Source: Bifidobacterium sp. ESL0769 (lineage in GTDB: Bacteria; Actinomycetota; Actinomycetes; Actinomycetales; Bifidobacteriaceae). Taken from it: a stretch of 64,000 nt of DNA. How positions within the stretch are numbered: the first letter of the stretch is position 1; the number at the start of each line of letters is the position of its first letter. The stretch covers positions 930,001 to 994,000 of the forward strand of contig NZ_CP113918.1 of the NCBI RefSeq assembly GCF_029395495.1, in the 5' to 3' direction. The notes beneath the pieces were generated by a model that was not told the DNA's origin, did no database searches, and worked only from the letters and a program-made list of their open reading frames with translations. A program made the translations under genes and the position numbers. Positions 28,788 to 37,766 of the stretch are shown in pieces.

Positions 28788-30142
28788 TCTATGATGCCGA
28801 AGACTCTGACAACCTTATGGAAGCACTGAGTGCCAATCTGCAAGGCGCGAAAGAGGTGTTTAACCGTCTTTCGAAGGGCAGTACCCACCTCGAGCAAATC
28901 GTCGATTCTGGTATGCTGAAGGGTGTGGCATACACGGCTGGCAGGGGGATGTTCGTTGCGTATGTCGATCCGATGATTCGCAAGCTGGACCAAGCTATTG
29001 ACGACATCGCCGGAGACCTGAAACTGTACCGGGCCGCCGATACGACAGTACGTTCGGTTGACACCCACATCGACGAAGAGGCCGTCCGTAAGCGCCTCGA
29101 CGCCGTTAACAAAATGATCGGCACCGTCCAACAGCGGATCAAAGACAACCAGGCCGCGATTGACTCATTCAATGCCTCATCTTCCGCGTCAGCAGCATCG
29201 GCTTTGGGAAACCAATACCACAGACTGCATATGCAGCTCGATAAGCTTGACGAGCTCAACGCCGACTACAACGAGGAGCTTTCCGCTCTGCGAACGTTCG
29301 CGGACAACATTGCCCCGTTGTTCAAAGACAGTGCACAGGTGTTTAATGACGCGATGCGTGGCGTGAAGGCTATCAACAGCTCCTATGCCGCAGCCGATGG
29401 GTCTATCATCTTTCCGGCAGGTACCGACATGGGATGGCTCGCAGCCCTGCAAAAGGATAAGCTGGGCGGAGGAGCGGATCCAAACAGGCTGCCAAGCTCC
29501 TACCGTGCCGAGGTCAAGGAAATCCAGAATGATTCCAACCTCAATCCGCAGGAAAAGGCAGACAGGATCGAAAAAGTCTACGAGACATGGCTGCACTCCC
29601 TCGCCCCGGCTGCATTTGATGAATACGCTAAAACGAGGAGAAAATACCCGCCCGAGCCAGGAAAGCCTCTCGACCCGCATCTTATCGAAGCCGAGAAGAA
29701 GCTTTCCAAGGCTTTGCACGGTACTCACATCGACATCCGTAAGACAGCAAGGAACCTCGGTGGGGATGTCGCCAAAATCTCCGGCACCCGGGACTATGGC
29801 CAATTCTACAACATGGTACAAACCGGCCATCCGCTGGATCTCAAGAACAGGATGCACGACACAGATACTTATTCCATATGGTCGAGAGGATGGGATGGTA
29901 ACCCCACAAACAAGGACGGTACACCCAAAGGTGACTTCCTCGGCAACTATCTCTACGGATACTATGGGTCCAGCGTCGGTTTTGACCCGGGCACACTGCA
30001 TGGTGGCGCCGGAACGGCCCAAGTGATATCCGACTGGAGCAAACTGCATCCCAATTTCCACGGCGACAACCAGGGCGACGCCGAAGACATCGATGAGGGA
30101 ATCAAAGACCATGACAAAGCACACATTCGGAAACACCATTAA
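28781..30142 (+). CDS. LXG-type T7SS effector with polymorphic-toxin C-terminus
   Basis: 453 residues. The N-terminal half (about 1-230) is all-helical with long amphipathic stretches, as in LXG domains that route toxins to the type VII secretion system. The C-terminal region (about 335-430) has the pattern of polymorphic toxin type 44: YNMVQTGHPLDLKNRM, then DFLGNYLYGYYGSSVGF and a Gly/Ala segment HGGAGTAQVISDW. That is the family's D-x-K, G-N-x-x-Y-G-Y and A-G signature as I remember it. It would be exported and harm competing bacteria; the target is unknown. The small gene upstream and the membrane gene downstream both overlap it. Confidence 0.7.
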   Translation: MVVYDAEDSDNLMEALSANLQGAKEVFNRLSKGSTHLEQIVDSGMLKGVAYTAGRGMFVAYVDPMIRKLDQAIDDIAGDLKLYRAADTTVRSVDTHIDEEAVRKRLDAVNKMIGTVQQRIKDNQAAIDSFNASSSASAASALGNQYHRLHMQLDKLDELNADYNEELSALRTFADNIAPLFKDSAQVFNDAMRGVKAINSSYAAADGSIIFPAGTDMGWLAALQKDKLGGGADPNRLPSSYRAEVKEIQNDSNLNPQEKADRIEKVYETWLHSLAPAAFDEYAKTRRKYPPEPGKPLDPHLIEAEKKLSKALHGTHIDIRKTARNLGGDVAKISGTRDYGQFYNMVQTGHPLDLKNRMHDTDTYSIWSRGWDGNPTNKDGTPKGDFLGNYLYGYYGSSVGFDPGTLHGGAGTAQVISDWSKLHPNFHGDNQGDAEDIDEGIKDHDKAHIRKHH

Positions 30143-30515
30143 GCGTCGCAAGGCTATCGCCGTCATACTTGCCGTCGTTCTCTTGGCCGTTCTTTTGCTC
30201 GCTGGGCTGACGGTGAAATCCGAGGTGCTGGATCCTATCTATTATCCCCATCAGGAAAAGGTGTTCAAGATGCGGCGCGATGCCGACGAACTCGATTCGG
30301 TCACCGTCCACGTAAGTAGTGACAGCCCAGATGTGACGGTCAAGGTCCTGAGCAGTGACGGCACCGATTGTGGGTCTTTTCATGGGGCCAAAAGAAACTG
30401 GGAGACTCGTGTGGGCACCAACGGGAATTACAAGGTCATCGTCCGCAACGACACCGGACGGTGGATCACTGCGCATGTCGATTACTCGGACGACATCTGC
30501 TCGCCGACATGTTAG
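30111..30515 (+). CDS. Single-TM protein, candidate immunity protein
   Basis: About 134 residues: a short basic cytoplasmic tail, one membrane helix (about 13-32, VILAVVLLAVLLLAGL) and an extracytoplasmic beta-rich domain of about 95 residues with three Cys near its middle and end (CGSFHG, ICSPTC). It overlaps the toxin gene by 32 bases. Toxin/immunity pairs are arranged in exactly this way, and an outward-facing domain would suit a toxin acting outside the membrane. No family was recognised. ATG at 30093 is an alternative start. Confidence 0.5.
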   Translation: MTKHTFGNTIKRRKAIAVILAVVLLAVLLLAGLTVKSEVLDPIYYPHQEKVFKMRRDADELDSVTVHVSSDSPDVTVKVLSSDGTDCGSFHGAKRNWETRVGTNGNYKVIVRNDTGRWITAHVDYSDDICSPTC

Positions 30516-30560
30516 ACCGCCCCAGACGATATGGTTAACCTGATAGTGCACGTCCTCTAA

Positions 30561-30662
30561 CCAAACACCGCCGGCAGTTCGGTGAAGGCCCCTGCCAATC
30601 CGAAGCCTGATGCCGACTCCTTACCAGATGAATTACCGTACTTCTTCAAAAATACAGCTTGA
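30561..30662 (+). pseudogene. Possible C-terminal remnant of a lost effector gene
   Basis: A 33-codon open stretch without a start codon (NTAGSSVKAPANPKPD ... LPDELPYFFKNTA) ends in TGA at 30660-30662. Its composition looks coding, and it lies 37 bases before the next gene, where the 3' end of a partner toxin gene would be expected. It may be the tail of a deleted LXG effector. The evidence is weak. Confidence 0.3.
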
Positions 30663-30699
30663 GGCTTTTGCGGACGATGTATTGAAAGGAGACCTCTAC

Positions 30700-31182
30700 A
30701 TGCCCGATATTTTGAGAAAGCCAACCCCGATCGCGAAGATGTACGAGGCTTTGAGCGCGGTGGCGGATGGTCGTGTGGAATTGTGCGGCCCGGAATCGAA
30801 GGCCATCGTGACTTCATCGGCCCGTACGAAACGGTATACGGTGATGATCTCCAACGGACTGTATTCCTCCAATGACAACGCGACATACTGGCAGCATTAT
30901 GCCGGATATCCCATCATCGCAGTGCTCATCGAGCAGAGAAGAATCAGTCTGCCGCCGGATTCCCGACCGCTGCTGGAGCATTTCAAAAACATCAATTGGA
31001 AGCAGCTGAATACCGACAACAAGAACCACTACGATAAAGCCGTCTCCCAGTTTCTGTCCTCGACTGGCCATGCGGAAGAAATCGAAAAGCTCGTTCGAAA
31101 CATATATGAGCAGGTCAACACCCTCCCGTTCGCGGTCAAAGGCAACCGCAAACCACTCATCAAGCTGTCGACAAAAGACTAA
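30700..31182 (+). CDS. Hypothetical protein, possible orphan immunity gene
   Basis: About 160 residues with no signal peptide or membrane helix. ATG at 30700 follows AAAGGAG by 8 bases; earlier in-frame ATGs lack ribosome sites. The N-terminal half looks like an alpha/beta domain (VELCGPESKAIVTSSARTKRYTVMIS), and the second half is helical. No family was recognised. Its place after the LXG toxin and its immunity candidate, with a probable effector remnant in front, suggests a spare immunity protein; this is inference. Confidence 0.45.
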   Translation: MPDILRKPTPIAKMYEALSAVADGRVELCGPESKAIVTSSARTKRYTVMISNGLYSSNDNATYWQHYAGYPIIAVLIEQRRISLPPDSRPLLEHFKNINWKQLNTDNKNHYDKAVSQFLSSTGHAEEIEKLVRNIYEQVNTLPFAVKGNRKPLIKLSTKD

Positions 31183-31510
31183 TGAAACCCGGCGCATCCA
31201 GAAAAACCCGTTGTAGGGATTATTAACGCCTTAATTGCTTAGACAGACGGCATTGTCACTGACATCATGATTATGGCCGTCATCGATTATTTATTAGTTA
31301 CTGATTAGCGCAGTAACATGGTCTTTGGCTAGTTAAGACCTGCTCAGTTCGTGTAAGTAAGCACTTTCGCTCTTTCCCTATTTTATCATTTTGGAGAGTG
31401 GTCTAGTTGAAAATGGGGTAGTGTCCGGTAGCTTGCGCACTTTAGGTTTTGGGATTTGATAGGGAGGAAAAGGCTTATTTTTCTACGCTGCTTTAAAAGG
31501 AAATCAATGA
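31183..31510. other. Intergenic region between convergent genes
   Basis: About 330 AT-rich bases between the end of the T7SS cassette and the end of the convergent HEPN-like gene. I see no convincing gene or strong hairpin; the composition change marks the border of the cassette. Confidence 0.5.
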
Positions 31511-32707
31511 TTATTTTGTTGTATCCTTAGATACTTCATCTTTGATGTCCCAATCAAATAAGTAGCAGGCAAGGCCGAAGACCGATAAAAGTCCTTGAGC
31601 GGCATTGACCTTTGAGAACCTAACCTTGTCAATGTTATGACTTACTGCATGCCTGGAAAACCTGAAAGGAATGGAATCACCTTTGTCAAGATGGTAATGG
31701 ACGAAAGACGGATACATGGGTGCCAATGCCAAGGATGTTCTCGTGTCTTGATTGTTTATCTCCTCTTTTTCCCGTTCTTTTTCCTCTCTGCCTAGACGTT
31801 GCTGAAAATCGGCTTTCGACTCTCCTTTCTTCTGCTCTAGCAATCTTTGATTGAGTATTGCTTTTTGTAGTCGTGGATTGTTAATTCGGCCTGATAGTGT
31901 TTCGCCAATTTGAGCAAGAAGTGTCGTTCCGGCGGCGAGATGGCCATCTTCAATCACGCTGATTGCTTCCTGCAGCAAGCTGATATACTTTTGCTCCACT
32001 TTTGTATGGGGTTTGATGTCCAGAAATTGTGAGCAGTTCCTAAGCACGGTTCGTAGTGAGCCCGAGAGGATTTTCCTTCGTTCTTGTTCGGACTTGGCTC
32101 GAAAAAGCCTGCCTGCGAGTTTACTGTTGACAATACAAAAGAACGGGATTCCTTCAGTCAGTCCGATAGCCACGATTTCTTGGACGAATTCAGTTGCGTC
32201 CATATTACTTTCCATACATACAGGCTTGAGGTTGTCTGGAAGCGAATACCAAAGGATGTTCTTTAGTCCTTTGGTCGATGCAAGGAGTGCTTGTACTATG
32301 TTGCTGTTGATAAGTGTTGGCAGCTGAGAAACCATATTCATTTGCTTGATGAGGCCATCAAGTATGGGTTTCATCGAAAGTGTTGTTGAAAGGGCTTTGT
32401 CTACAAGTTTCGTACTTGCAGCGAAATTCATTATGCCGGCTTGGATGCCAGGAAGATTAGCTGCTATAGCGGTGGACTGTACTGACAAAGCATTGGAGGC
32501 GTACACGATTGACTGTCTTATTGAGGGTATATTGAATGCAGGTATTGTTGCGGCAATTTCATTCCAAGGAACCTTGACTGCCCATGCCGACGGCTGAGCT
32601 GCCATTATTTTTGCTACTCTGTTGATTGCCGTTTTGAGGTCAGGAGTGTCTTTCCTGTTCTCGATAGCGGTAAGGTCAATGACATAATCGACTTTTTCTT
32701 CGCCCAT
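31511..32707 (-). CDS. Hypothetical protein with C-terminal HEPN-like motif
   Basis: 398 residues. The N-terminal half is helical without recognised motifs; residues about 290-320 form a charged coil (QQRLGREEKEREKEEINNQ). Near the C-terminus FRFSRHAVSHN gives an R-x4-H motif followed by a hydrophobic helix (AAQGLLSVFGLACYLF), the pattern of HEPN RNase domains found in abortive-infection and toxin proteins. There is no membrane segment. The DNA is poorer in GC than the core genes, consistent with transfer. No partner antitoxin gene is visible. A defence role is inference. Confidence 0.55.
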   Translation of the reverse strand: MGEEKVDYVIDLTAIENRKDTPDLKTAINRVAKIMAAQPSAWAVKVPWNEIAATIPAFNIPSIRQSIVYASNALSVQSTAIAANLPGIQAGIMNFAASTKLVDKALSTTLSMKPILDGLIKQMNMVSQLPTLINSNIVQALLASTKGLKNILWYSLPDNLKPVCMESNMDATEFVQEIVAIGLTEGIPFFCIVNSKLAGRLFRAKSEQERRKILSGSLRTVLRNCSQFLDIKPHTKVEQKYISLLQEAISVIEDGHLAAGTTLLAQIGETLSGRINNPRLQKAILNQRLLEQKKGESKADFQQRLGREEKEREKEEINNQDTRTSLALAPMYPSFVHYHLDKGDSIPFRFSRHAVSHNIDKVRFSKVNAAQGLLSVFGLACYLFDWDIKDEVSKDTTK

Positions 32708-33187
32708 ATTCTATAGCGTACTGGAATGATGTGGTTCTGCCTACAATTCTTTACAAAAGAGGACAAAAATAGTCTGTTCAGAATTTCTATTGGTGTTCAC
32801 CTGACCCGCCGTTGTATCTTGTTCAAATAGAAGTCCCGAATTGATAGGAGCTCATTTGTACTGGAATCTGAGTTCTCAATAGAAATGCAATACTCGTACG
32901 ATGATGAAATTGCTTATGTTCTGTCATCGTGAAGGGTGCTGCACTCGTTATATCCTGCTACCGGCACGTGTCGGAAGAGGAAAGAAAACTGTAGAGGGAT
33001 TGTGTTTGCGTGCCGTTTGATGCGCGTGACAGCGAGCGAGTGGTTGTTCGCCGTCGAGCATCAGCCAGGAGCTGAGGAGGAACCGCTGGTTCGCTGGTAA
33101 CGAGAACGAGTCCTACCAGGGGGCGTGCGGACGGAAAGTTGGAGACCGGATGGGAGGCTTAGTCTTTTTTGTATAGTGATGCTGAAT
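32708..33187. other. Gene-free region before the IS element
   Basis: 480 bases with no convincing gene. The last part (about 33123-33145) carries GCGTGC followed by GGAAAGTTGGAGA, which recurs inverted at about 34411-34433 on the far side of the IS element. The region looks like flanking or degenerate mobile DNA. Confidence 0.5.
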
Positions 33188-34371
33188 TGTCAACGGTTAG
33201 TTGGACGGTTTTGTGAGGGATTTTCCTTGTCTGGTGAACTCGGCCGGGCTGAGGTAGCCGAGGGTCGAGTGCAGTCTCTGGTTGTTGTACCACCAGACGT
33301 ACTGGTTGACGTCGTGGCGTAGCTGTTCGCCGGTGGTGTAGGTGTTGCGGTAGATCAGCTCCTTCTTGATGAGGCGGTTGGTGGATTCGACCACGGCGTT
33401 GTCGTAGGGGGTGCCTTTGGCGGAGAGGGAGCGGCGGATGCCGAACACGTCGAGCATCTCGTCGATTTTCCCGTTGTCGAACTCGCTGCCGCGCGGTCGG
33501 TGTGGAACACCTCGATGTCGTTCAATGGGAACCTCAACGTGGCGAACGCGCTCAGCACGAAGGCGGCGTCGCGCACGGGGCCTACGGCGTGCCCGGCTAT
33601 CGAGCGGTCGGCCAGCAGGCAGATGTACTGCACTCGCCGCCGACGCGCACGTAGGTCAGGTCGCTGGCGATATGCGTGTGCGGCGCGTGGCCGTGGAACT
33701 CCCGGTTGAGGATGTTGGGCAGGGCGGCCTCGTTGACTTTGGATTTCCGGGGTCTGAACGCCGGCCTGGCATAGGCGCTGGCCATGCCGCTTTCGCGCAT
33801 GATCCGGCATATCCTGCGCCTGGAGGCGGTAACGTCCTCGCGTTCCAGAACGGCCTTGAGCTTGCGCGAGCCGTAGCCGCCGCCGCTGTCGCGCCACACG
33901 CTCCTCCAGCGGGTCGGCGCGATCCGCCTCCGGATGCTCCAGCATCCAGTAGTACGTAGACTTGGGCGCGCCCAGTATTTTGCATTGCGCCGGTACCGGG
34001 TAACGACCGGCGTTGGACCGTACCACGCCCGCTTTCGTGCGAATACCGGCGCCGCATGTTCTGAAACGTCCACCTCCATCCTCAGCCTCGTGTTCTGTTT
34101 GCGCAGCTCGGTCAGCTCGTTCTGCTCCGGGATGCGGTTGTCCGCCGCATGCGTGGACCCGCTGTTGCGGATCCCCTCCACCCACCGGTGCAGCGTGGAG
34201 TGCGACAGGTCATACTCGGACCGCATCTCCCCGGCGGTCTTGCCGTCCTCGTAGAGCTGGACGATCTGTTTCTTGAACTCATCGGTGTAATGCCTCGGGT
34301 GATACGGGTCGGCCATCATGGTCTCCTTATCTCAAAGGTCCCTCATCATATCGTCCAGTAAACTATAGCCA
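33188..34371 (-). mobile_element. IS3-family insertion sequence, decayed
   Basis: About 1.18 kb. The imperfect terminal repeats align as GTTAGTTGGACGGTTTTGTG/GTTTACTGGACGATATGATG, each followed by AGGGA, and both ends begin with TG. The interior encodes an IS3 transposase on the minus strand. The ends are set by eye; no target duplication was seen. Confidence 0.75.
33197..34319 (-). pseudogene. IS3-family transposase OrfA/OrfB, multiply frameshifted
   Basis: OrfA is visible at the start (HYTDEFKKQIVQLYEDGKTAGE, a helix-turn-helix, then a leucine-rich coil). The OrfB catalytic domain is scattered over three frames: ASDLTYVRVGGE (first Asp) in one, ICLLADRSIAGHAVG and FHTDR (second Asp) in another, and NAVVESTNRLIKKE (Glu) with VWWYNNQRLHSTLGYLSPAE in a third. 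At least three shifts beyond the normal programmed one are needed, so the element should not move by itself. Confidence 0.85.
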
Positions 34372-34579
34372 ATCCACATGGCATAATCAGGCAACGAAAA
34401 CAGGAAAACATCTCCAACTTTCCATTTGCACGCCTGGAGTTCAACACCTTTGTTTTTAGAACTATGATTCAGCATATGCTGTCCTGGATTGAGATTGCCT
34501 TATCTGAGTAACAGATTTGGAATCAGCTGCGAGGAGGTGTAACCTGGGTGCAATACATAGGTCGAATTAAGGGAATGCA

Positions 34580-35935
34580 ATGACGCGACAGATGATAGTG
34601 CTTGGTAATGGATTTGATACATGTCTCGGATTAAAATCATCATATCCAGATTTTTTTAGAGATCGTTTCTTAGAGATTTTTGGTTTCCCGCTTGAAATTG
34701 AAGACCCTCGTGTGGATATAGAAGATTTAGGCGGAAACGAAGCTTTTGATCTCTTTAAAAAATATGGTGAAAACAATAATAAATATAAAATCACAATCTG
34801 GGATTTTATATTTTTGTTTGAATATGCCCAAGCGATTACGCGGGGTTCAGGATTAAAGGATATGTATAATTGGTCTGATATTGAGTCGATTATTAAAAAA
34901 TGGGTCTCGAATGAAGATGCCGGTAGAGATTATCTCGTCAAATTTCGTGCTCCCGGTATTTACATAATTGATAGTTCAGACTCTTTCCTTAATACTGGTC
35001 TTGCAGCTAACTCGATTAGTATGGACCATGTAGCTGAATATTTAAATCAGCAGTATTATTCTTCGGACGGAACTGAATATGCGTTAGATTCTGGTTTTGA
35101 TGATGTAATTCCTGATAAGACTTTTGATGATGTACTGTTTGACGATTTAAAAGTATTTGAACAGGTTTTTGCAGATTATCTTAATCGGATTCAGAGTGAG
35201 CCATTGGAATCAGGTGAAAGTTATCAAATAGCGGCTCAAAAAACATATAATGAAATCGTTCGTTACGGTCTTGATGATAAGCAGAAAACTGGTACGATAA
35301 ACACCTTACTTTCGTTCAATTACACTACACCCATTCGTGTTAATTATCAGAATGTTATAAATGAAGATAAATCTTTAACAGGTAAATCTTTAACAGATGT
35401 AACTTTAAGGGTACTTAATGTGCACGGAAAAATCGGGAGGAAAGATGAGCCAAATAGCAATATTTTTGGTATCGACCCGATAATTCGGAATAAAAAGAAA
35501 CGTCACTTGTTAGAAGATCCACAGATTTTCAAATTCACTAAGCCTGCCAGGGCGTTAACAAATTTGAGGATTAACTTAGACGAGAATATCTTCGATATCG
35601 ATGCGGTCCATTCGAATCACCAAGATATCTATATAAAATTTTTTGGTCATTCGCTAGGTGACGCTGACTATTCTTATTTTCAAGCGTTATTCGATCACTT
35701 CGATATTTATAACCGAGATGAGGTCAAACTCTGTTTCCTATATAGAAAGCATAATGATGGAAAGGATAGATACGGATATCCCCTGAAAGATTATGATCCA
35801 TCTGGCTTAATAGAGAAAGTAGAGAAACTGATCAATGCTTACGGTGAGACACTGGATAACAAAGACCATGGCATGAACCTTTTCCAGAAACTAGTGCTTG
35901 AAAGGCGCATATGTGTGCAGGCAATAGACGAATGA
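34580..35935 (+). CDS. abiH: AbiH-family abortive-infection protein
   Basis: 451 residues. The N-terminus MIVLGNGFDTCLGLKSSYPDF is the AbiH hallmark. LLSFNYTTPIRVNY, VLNVHGKIG and IKFFGHSLGDADYSYF follow in the family's order. AbiH proteins protect against phage by abortive infection; their biochemistry is not well settled. The gene is much richer in AT than its surroundings and uses AT-ending codons, a clear sign of recent transfer. It stands alone, downstream of the IS3 remnant. Confidence 0.85.
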   Translation: MTRQMIVLGNGFDTCLGLKSSYPDFFRDRFLEIFGFPLEIEDPRVDIEDLGGNEAFDLFKKYGENNNKYKITIWDFIFLFEYAQAITRGSGLKDMYNWSDIESIIKKWVSNEDAGRDYLVKFRAPGIYIIDSSDSFLNTGLAANSISMDHVAEYLNQQYYSSDGTEYALDSGFDDVIPDKTFDDVLFDDLKVFEQVFADYLNRIQSEPLESGESYQIAAQKTYNEIVRYGLDDKQKTGTINTLLSFNYTTPIRVNYQNVINEDKSLTGKSLTDVTLRVLNVHGKIGRKDEPNSNIFGIDPIIRNKKKRHLLEDPQIFKFTKPARALTNLRINLDENIFDIDAVHSNHQDIYIKFFGHSLGDADYSYFQALFDHFDIYNRDEVKLCFLYRKHNDGKDRYGYPLKDYDPSGLIEKVEKLINAYGETLDNKDHGMNLFQKLVLERRICVQAIDE

Positions 35936-36249
35936 ATTAAACAGAGGATGCCATGATTACAGTTTCGCAGTATCTGTTGTTTTGTGATTATGATTTTATT
36001 ATTAGTTGATTCAATACATTTGTTGGACGTTTTTGTGTATAGCGTGGGCCAATCTAATTTTGAGTGGCCGACTATCTGATAGATTTAAACTATAGATTTC
36101 GTTAGTAATTATTGGTAGTTGATAGTGTCCGATGGTTTAGCAAATTGAGTCTTAAAATTTAATCTAATTCTTGACAGTTTTCTGAAGATGCTTCTAGGTT
36201 GTCGATTAATCTATATAATTTAAGGTTGCCGGTAGTAATTGTCGTTGTT
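35936..36249. other. AT-rich intergenic region after abiH
   Basis: 314 bases between the convergent abiH and CPBP genes. The composition is AT-rich like abiH and changes to genome-typical composition near 36250. I see no gene in it. It probably holds the right border of the transferred segment. Confidence 0.5.
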
Positions 36250-37164
36250 TTATAGACTTTTTGCGTTGCGATTCCATAATGGCTTCACGATTTTCCCTTG
36301 TTTCTGCAGTGATACCAATATAAACACTGCAATCGCTCCGCACACCAACACCGGAACGATGCTGGCCTCGAAACCGAAGGTGCCACCGGTTAGGATTGCG
36401 GGGCCTTGCCATTTGGCGGTGAGCCATGATGATTGCTTGCCGAGGCCGGAGACAACGGAGCCGAATATCGGGCCCTCGGCGACGTTCCACATGGCGTGGA
36501 AGCCGATGACCCACCACAGTGATCTGGTCCATGCGTATATGGCCGCGAACAGTGCGCCGGACTCTATCGCGAGGGCGAGTGCTCCCCATAGTGTCGCTTC
36601 GGGGTTGTTCAGGTGCATGAGCCCGAACAGTAGGGCGGAAACCAGAACGCCGCCCCAGGTCCCGATCCATTCCTCGAGCAGTCTGAAGATGATGCCGCGG
36701 CACGCGATTTCCTCGCCGATGCCGCCGCAGACACCCATGACGAAGATATCCATCCACGGCGAGTAGTACGGGTTGAAGTCGATGACGCGATAGCTGCCGG
36801 AAAGGAAGAGGATACCGATGCACAGGGCGATGGCACTGAAGCCCGCGAACATTCCAACCAGTAGGCCTGGGAGCCGGGAGAGTCGTAGTTCGTAAGGGTT
36901 CCTGCGTTTTTCGAGCAACATCACCACTATGAGGTAGGCGATGACGACCGCCACGACTTCCAGCGGAGCCGATACCGATATGGACAGGATTGCATGGTTC
37001 TCGCCGCTGTCGTGGCGTTGGATGTGTAGAACGTGCTTGACCAACATGAAGGCGGGAACATAGAGCACGAGGAATATCAGGATGAAGGCGAGAAAATGCG
37101 CCAGCGTCCGGATGGCGGCCTGCTTCTTTCCGGTTTTCACATCCTCGTGGTCTGGCGTCAGCAT
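36250..37164 (-). CDS. CPBP-family intramembrane metalloprotease
   Basis: 304 residues with about eight membrane helices. The CPBP/Abi motifs are present: GEEIACRGIIFR (EExxxR), FGLMHL (FxxxH) and HAMWN (HxxxN). These enzymes cut within the membrane; relatives include CAAX proteases and bacteriocin-immunity proteins. Its place next to abiH is suggestive, but the base composition is genome-typical and it may be a resident gene. Confidence 0.85.
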   Translation of the reverse strand: MLTPDHEDVKTGKKQAAIRTLAHFLAFILIFLVLYVPAFMLVKHVLHIQRHDSGENHAILSISVSAPLEVVAVVIAYLIVVMLLEKRRNPYELRLSRLPGLLVGMFAGFSAIALCIGILFLSGSYRVIDFNPYYSPWMDIFVMGVCGGIGEEIACRGIIFRLLEEWIGTWGGVLVSALLFGLMHLNNPEATLWGALALAIESGALFAAIYAWTRSLWWVIGFHAMWNVAEGPIFGSVVSGLGKQSSWLTAKWQGPAILTGGTFGFEASIVPVLVCGAIAVFILVSLQKQGKIVKPLWNRNAKSL

Positions 37165-37264
37165 TATGCTCCTCTCGACAGAAATGTTATTTCTGAATAA
37201 ATAATAATGATAATCTACTGCTTATAGGTCGATTGAGTATTTAGGTGCAAAGGGAGAAAGCGCG

Positions 37265-37726
37265 ATGGAGCGGATTGAAGTTGCTTGCGGCGGGATCGAT
37301 GAGAATGGCAAGTTTAAGGCGGAGTTCACGGGGAGAGGCAGCGATATTTCTCCGGAATTTACGTTTTCGGGTATCCCGGATAAAGCCAAGTCGCTGGCCA
37401 TTGTGCTGCGCGACATGAGTCATCCGTTGTTTGGCGAAATGACACATTGGATTATTTGGGATTTGCCGGTTATGGACACTTTGCCGGCAGGTATCGCCAG
37501 GGGAGCGCGGCCCGGAATCGGCGATGCGGTTCAGGGAATGGCGTACGGCTGCCATCGTTACCGCGGGCCGAAGCCGCCGAAAGGAACCAGCCACCGCTAC
37601 GAGTTCACCGTCTATGCGCTTGATAGGCAGCTTGGGCTTGGGCCCATGATCTCTTACCGTAAACTCAAAGCCGAGTTGGACGGCAAAGTGGTCGGTATGG
37701 GTAAGGTTGAAGGAACGTTCGAATAA
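37265..37726 (+). CDS. YbhB/YbcL-type PEBP-family protein
   Basis: 153 residues. The fold's signature regions are SDISPEFTFSGIPDKAKSLAIVLRD, the THWIIWDLP strand and the GCHRYRGPKPPKGTSHRYEFTVYALD ligand-site segment. These are phosphatidylethanolamine-binding/Raf-kinase-inhibitor-like proteins without signal peptide; the cellular role in bacteria is uncertain. Confidence 0.9.
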   Translation: MERIEVACGGIDENGKFKAEFTGRGSDISPEFTFSGIPDKAKSLAIVLRDMSHPLFGEMTHWIIWDLPVMDTLPAGIARGARPGIGDAVQGMAYGCHRYRGPKPPKGTSHRYEFTVYALDRQLGLGPMISYRKLKAELDGKVVGMGKVEGTFE

Positions 37727-37766
37727 CTTTATTGAGTGCCGCGTTCTTTAATCGGTGTGCTGTGCG

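Larger units (their letters stand above)
33123..34433. repeat. Outer inverted repeat pair enclosing the IS3 remnant
   Basis: A 23-base arm at 33123-33145 and its inverted copy at 34411-34433 share 20 of 23 positions, including GGAAAGTTGGAGA intact. They lie about 40 bases outside the IS3 ends, so they may be the ends of an older element into which the IS3 copy jumped. Confidence 0.55.

Noticed and set aside
30557..30886. A minus-strand frame across the start of the 30700 gene
   Set aside because: It is antisense to a gene with an AAAGGAG ribosome site and has no recognisable features.
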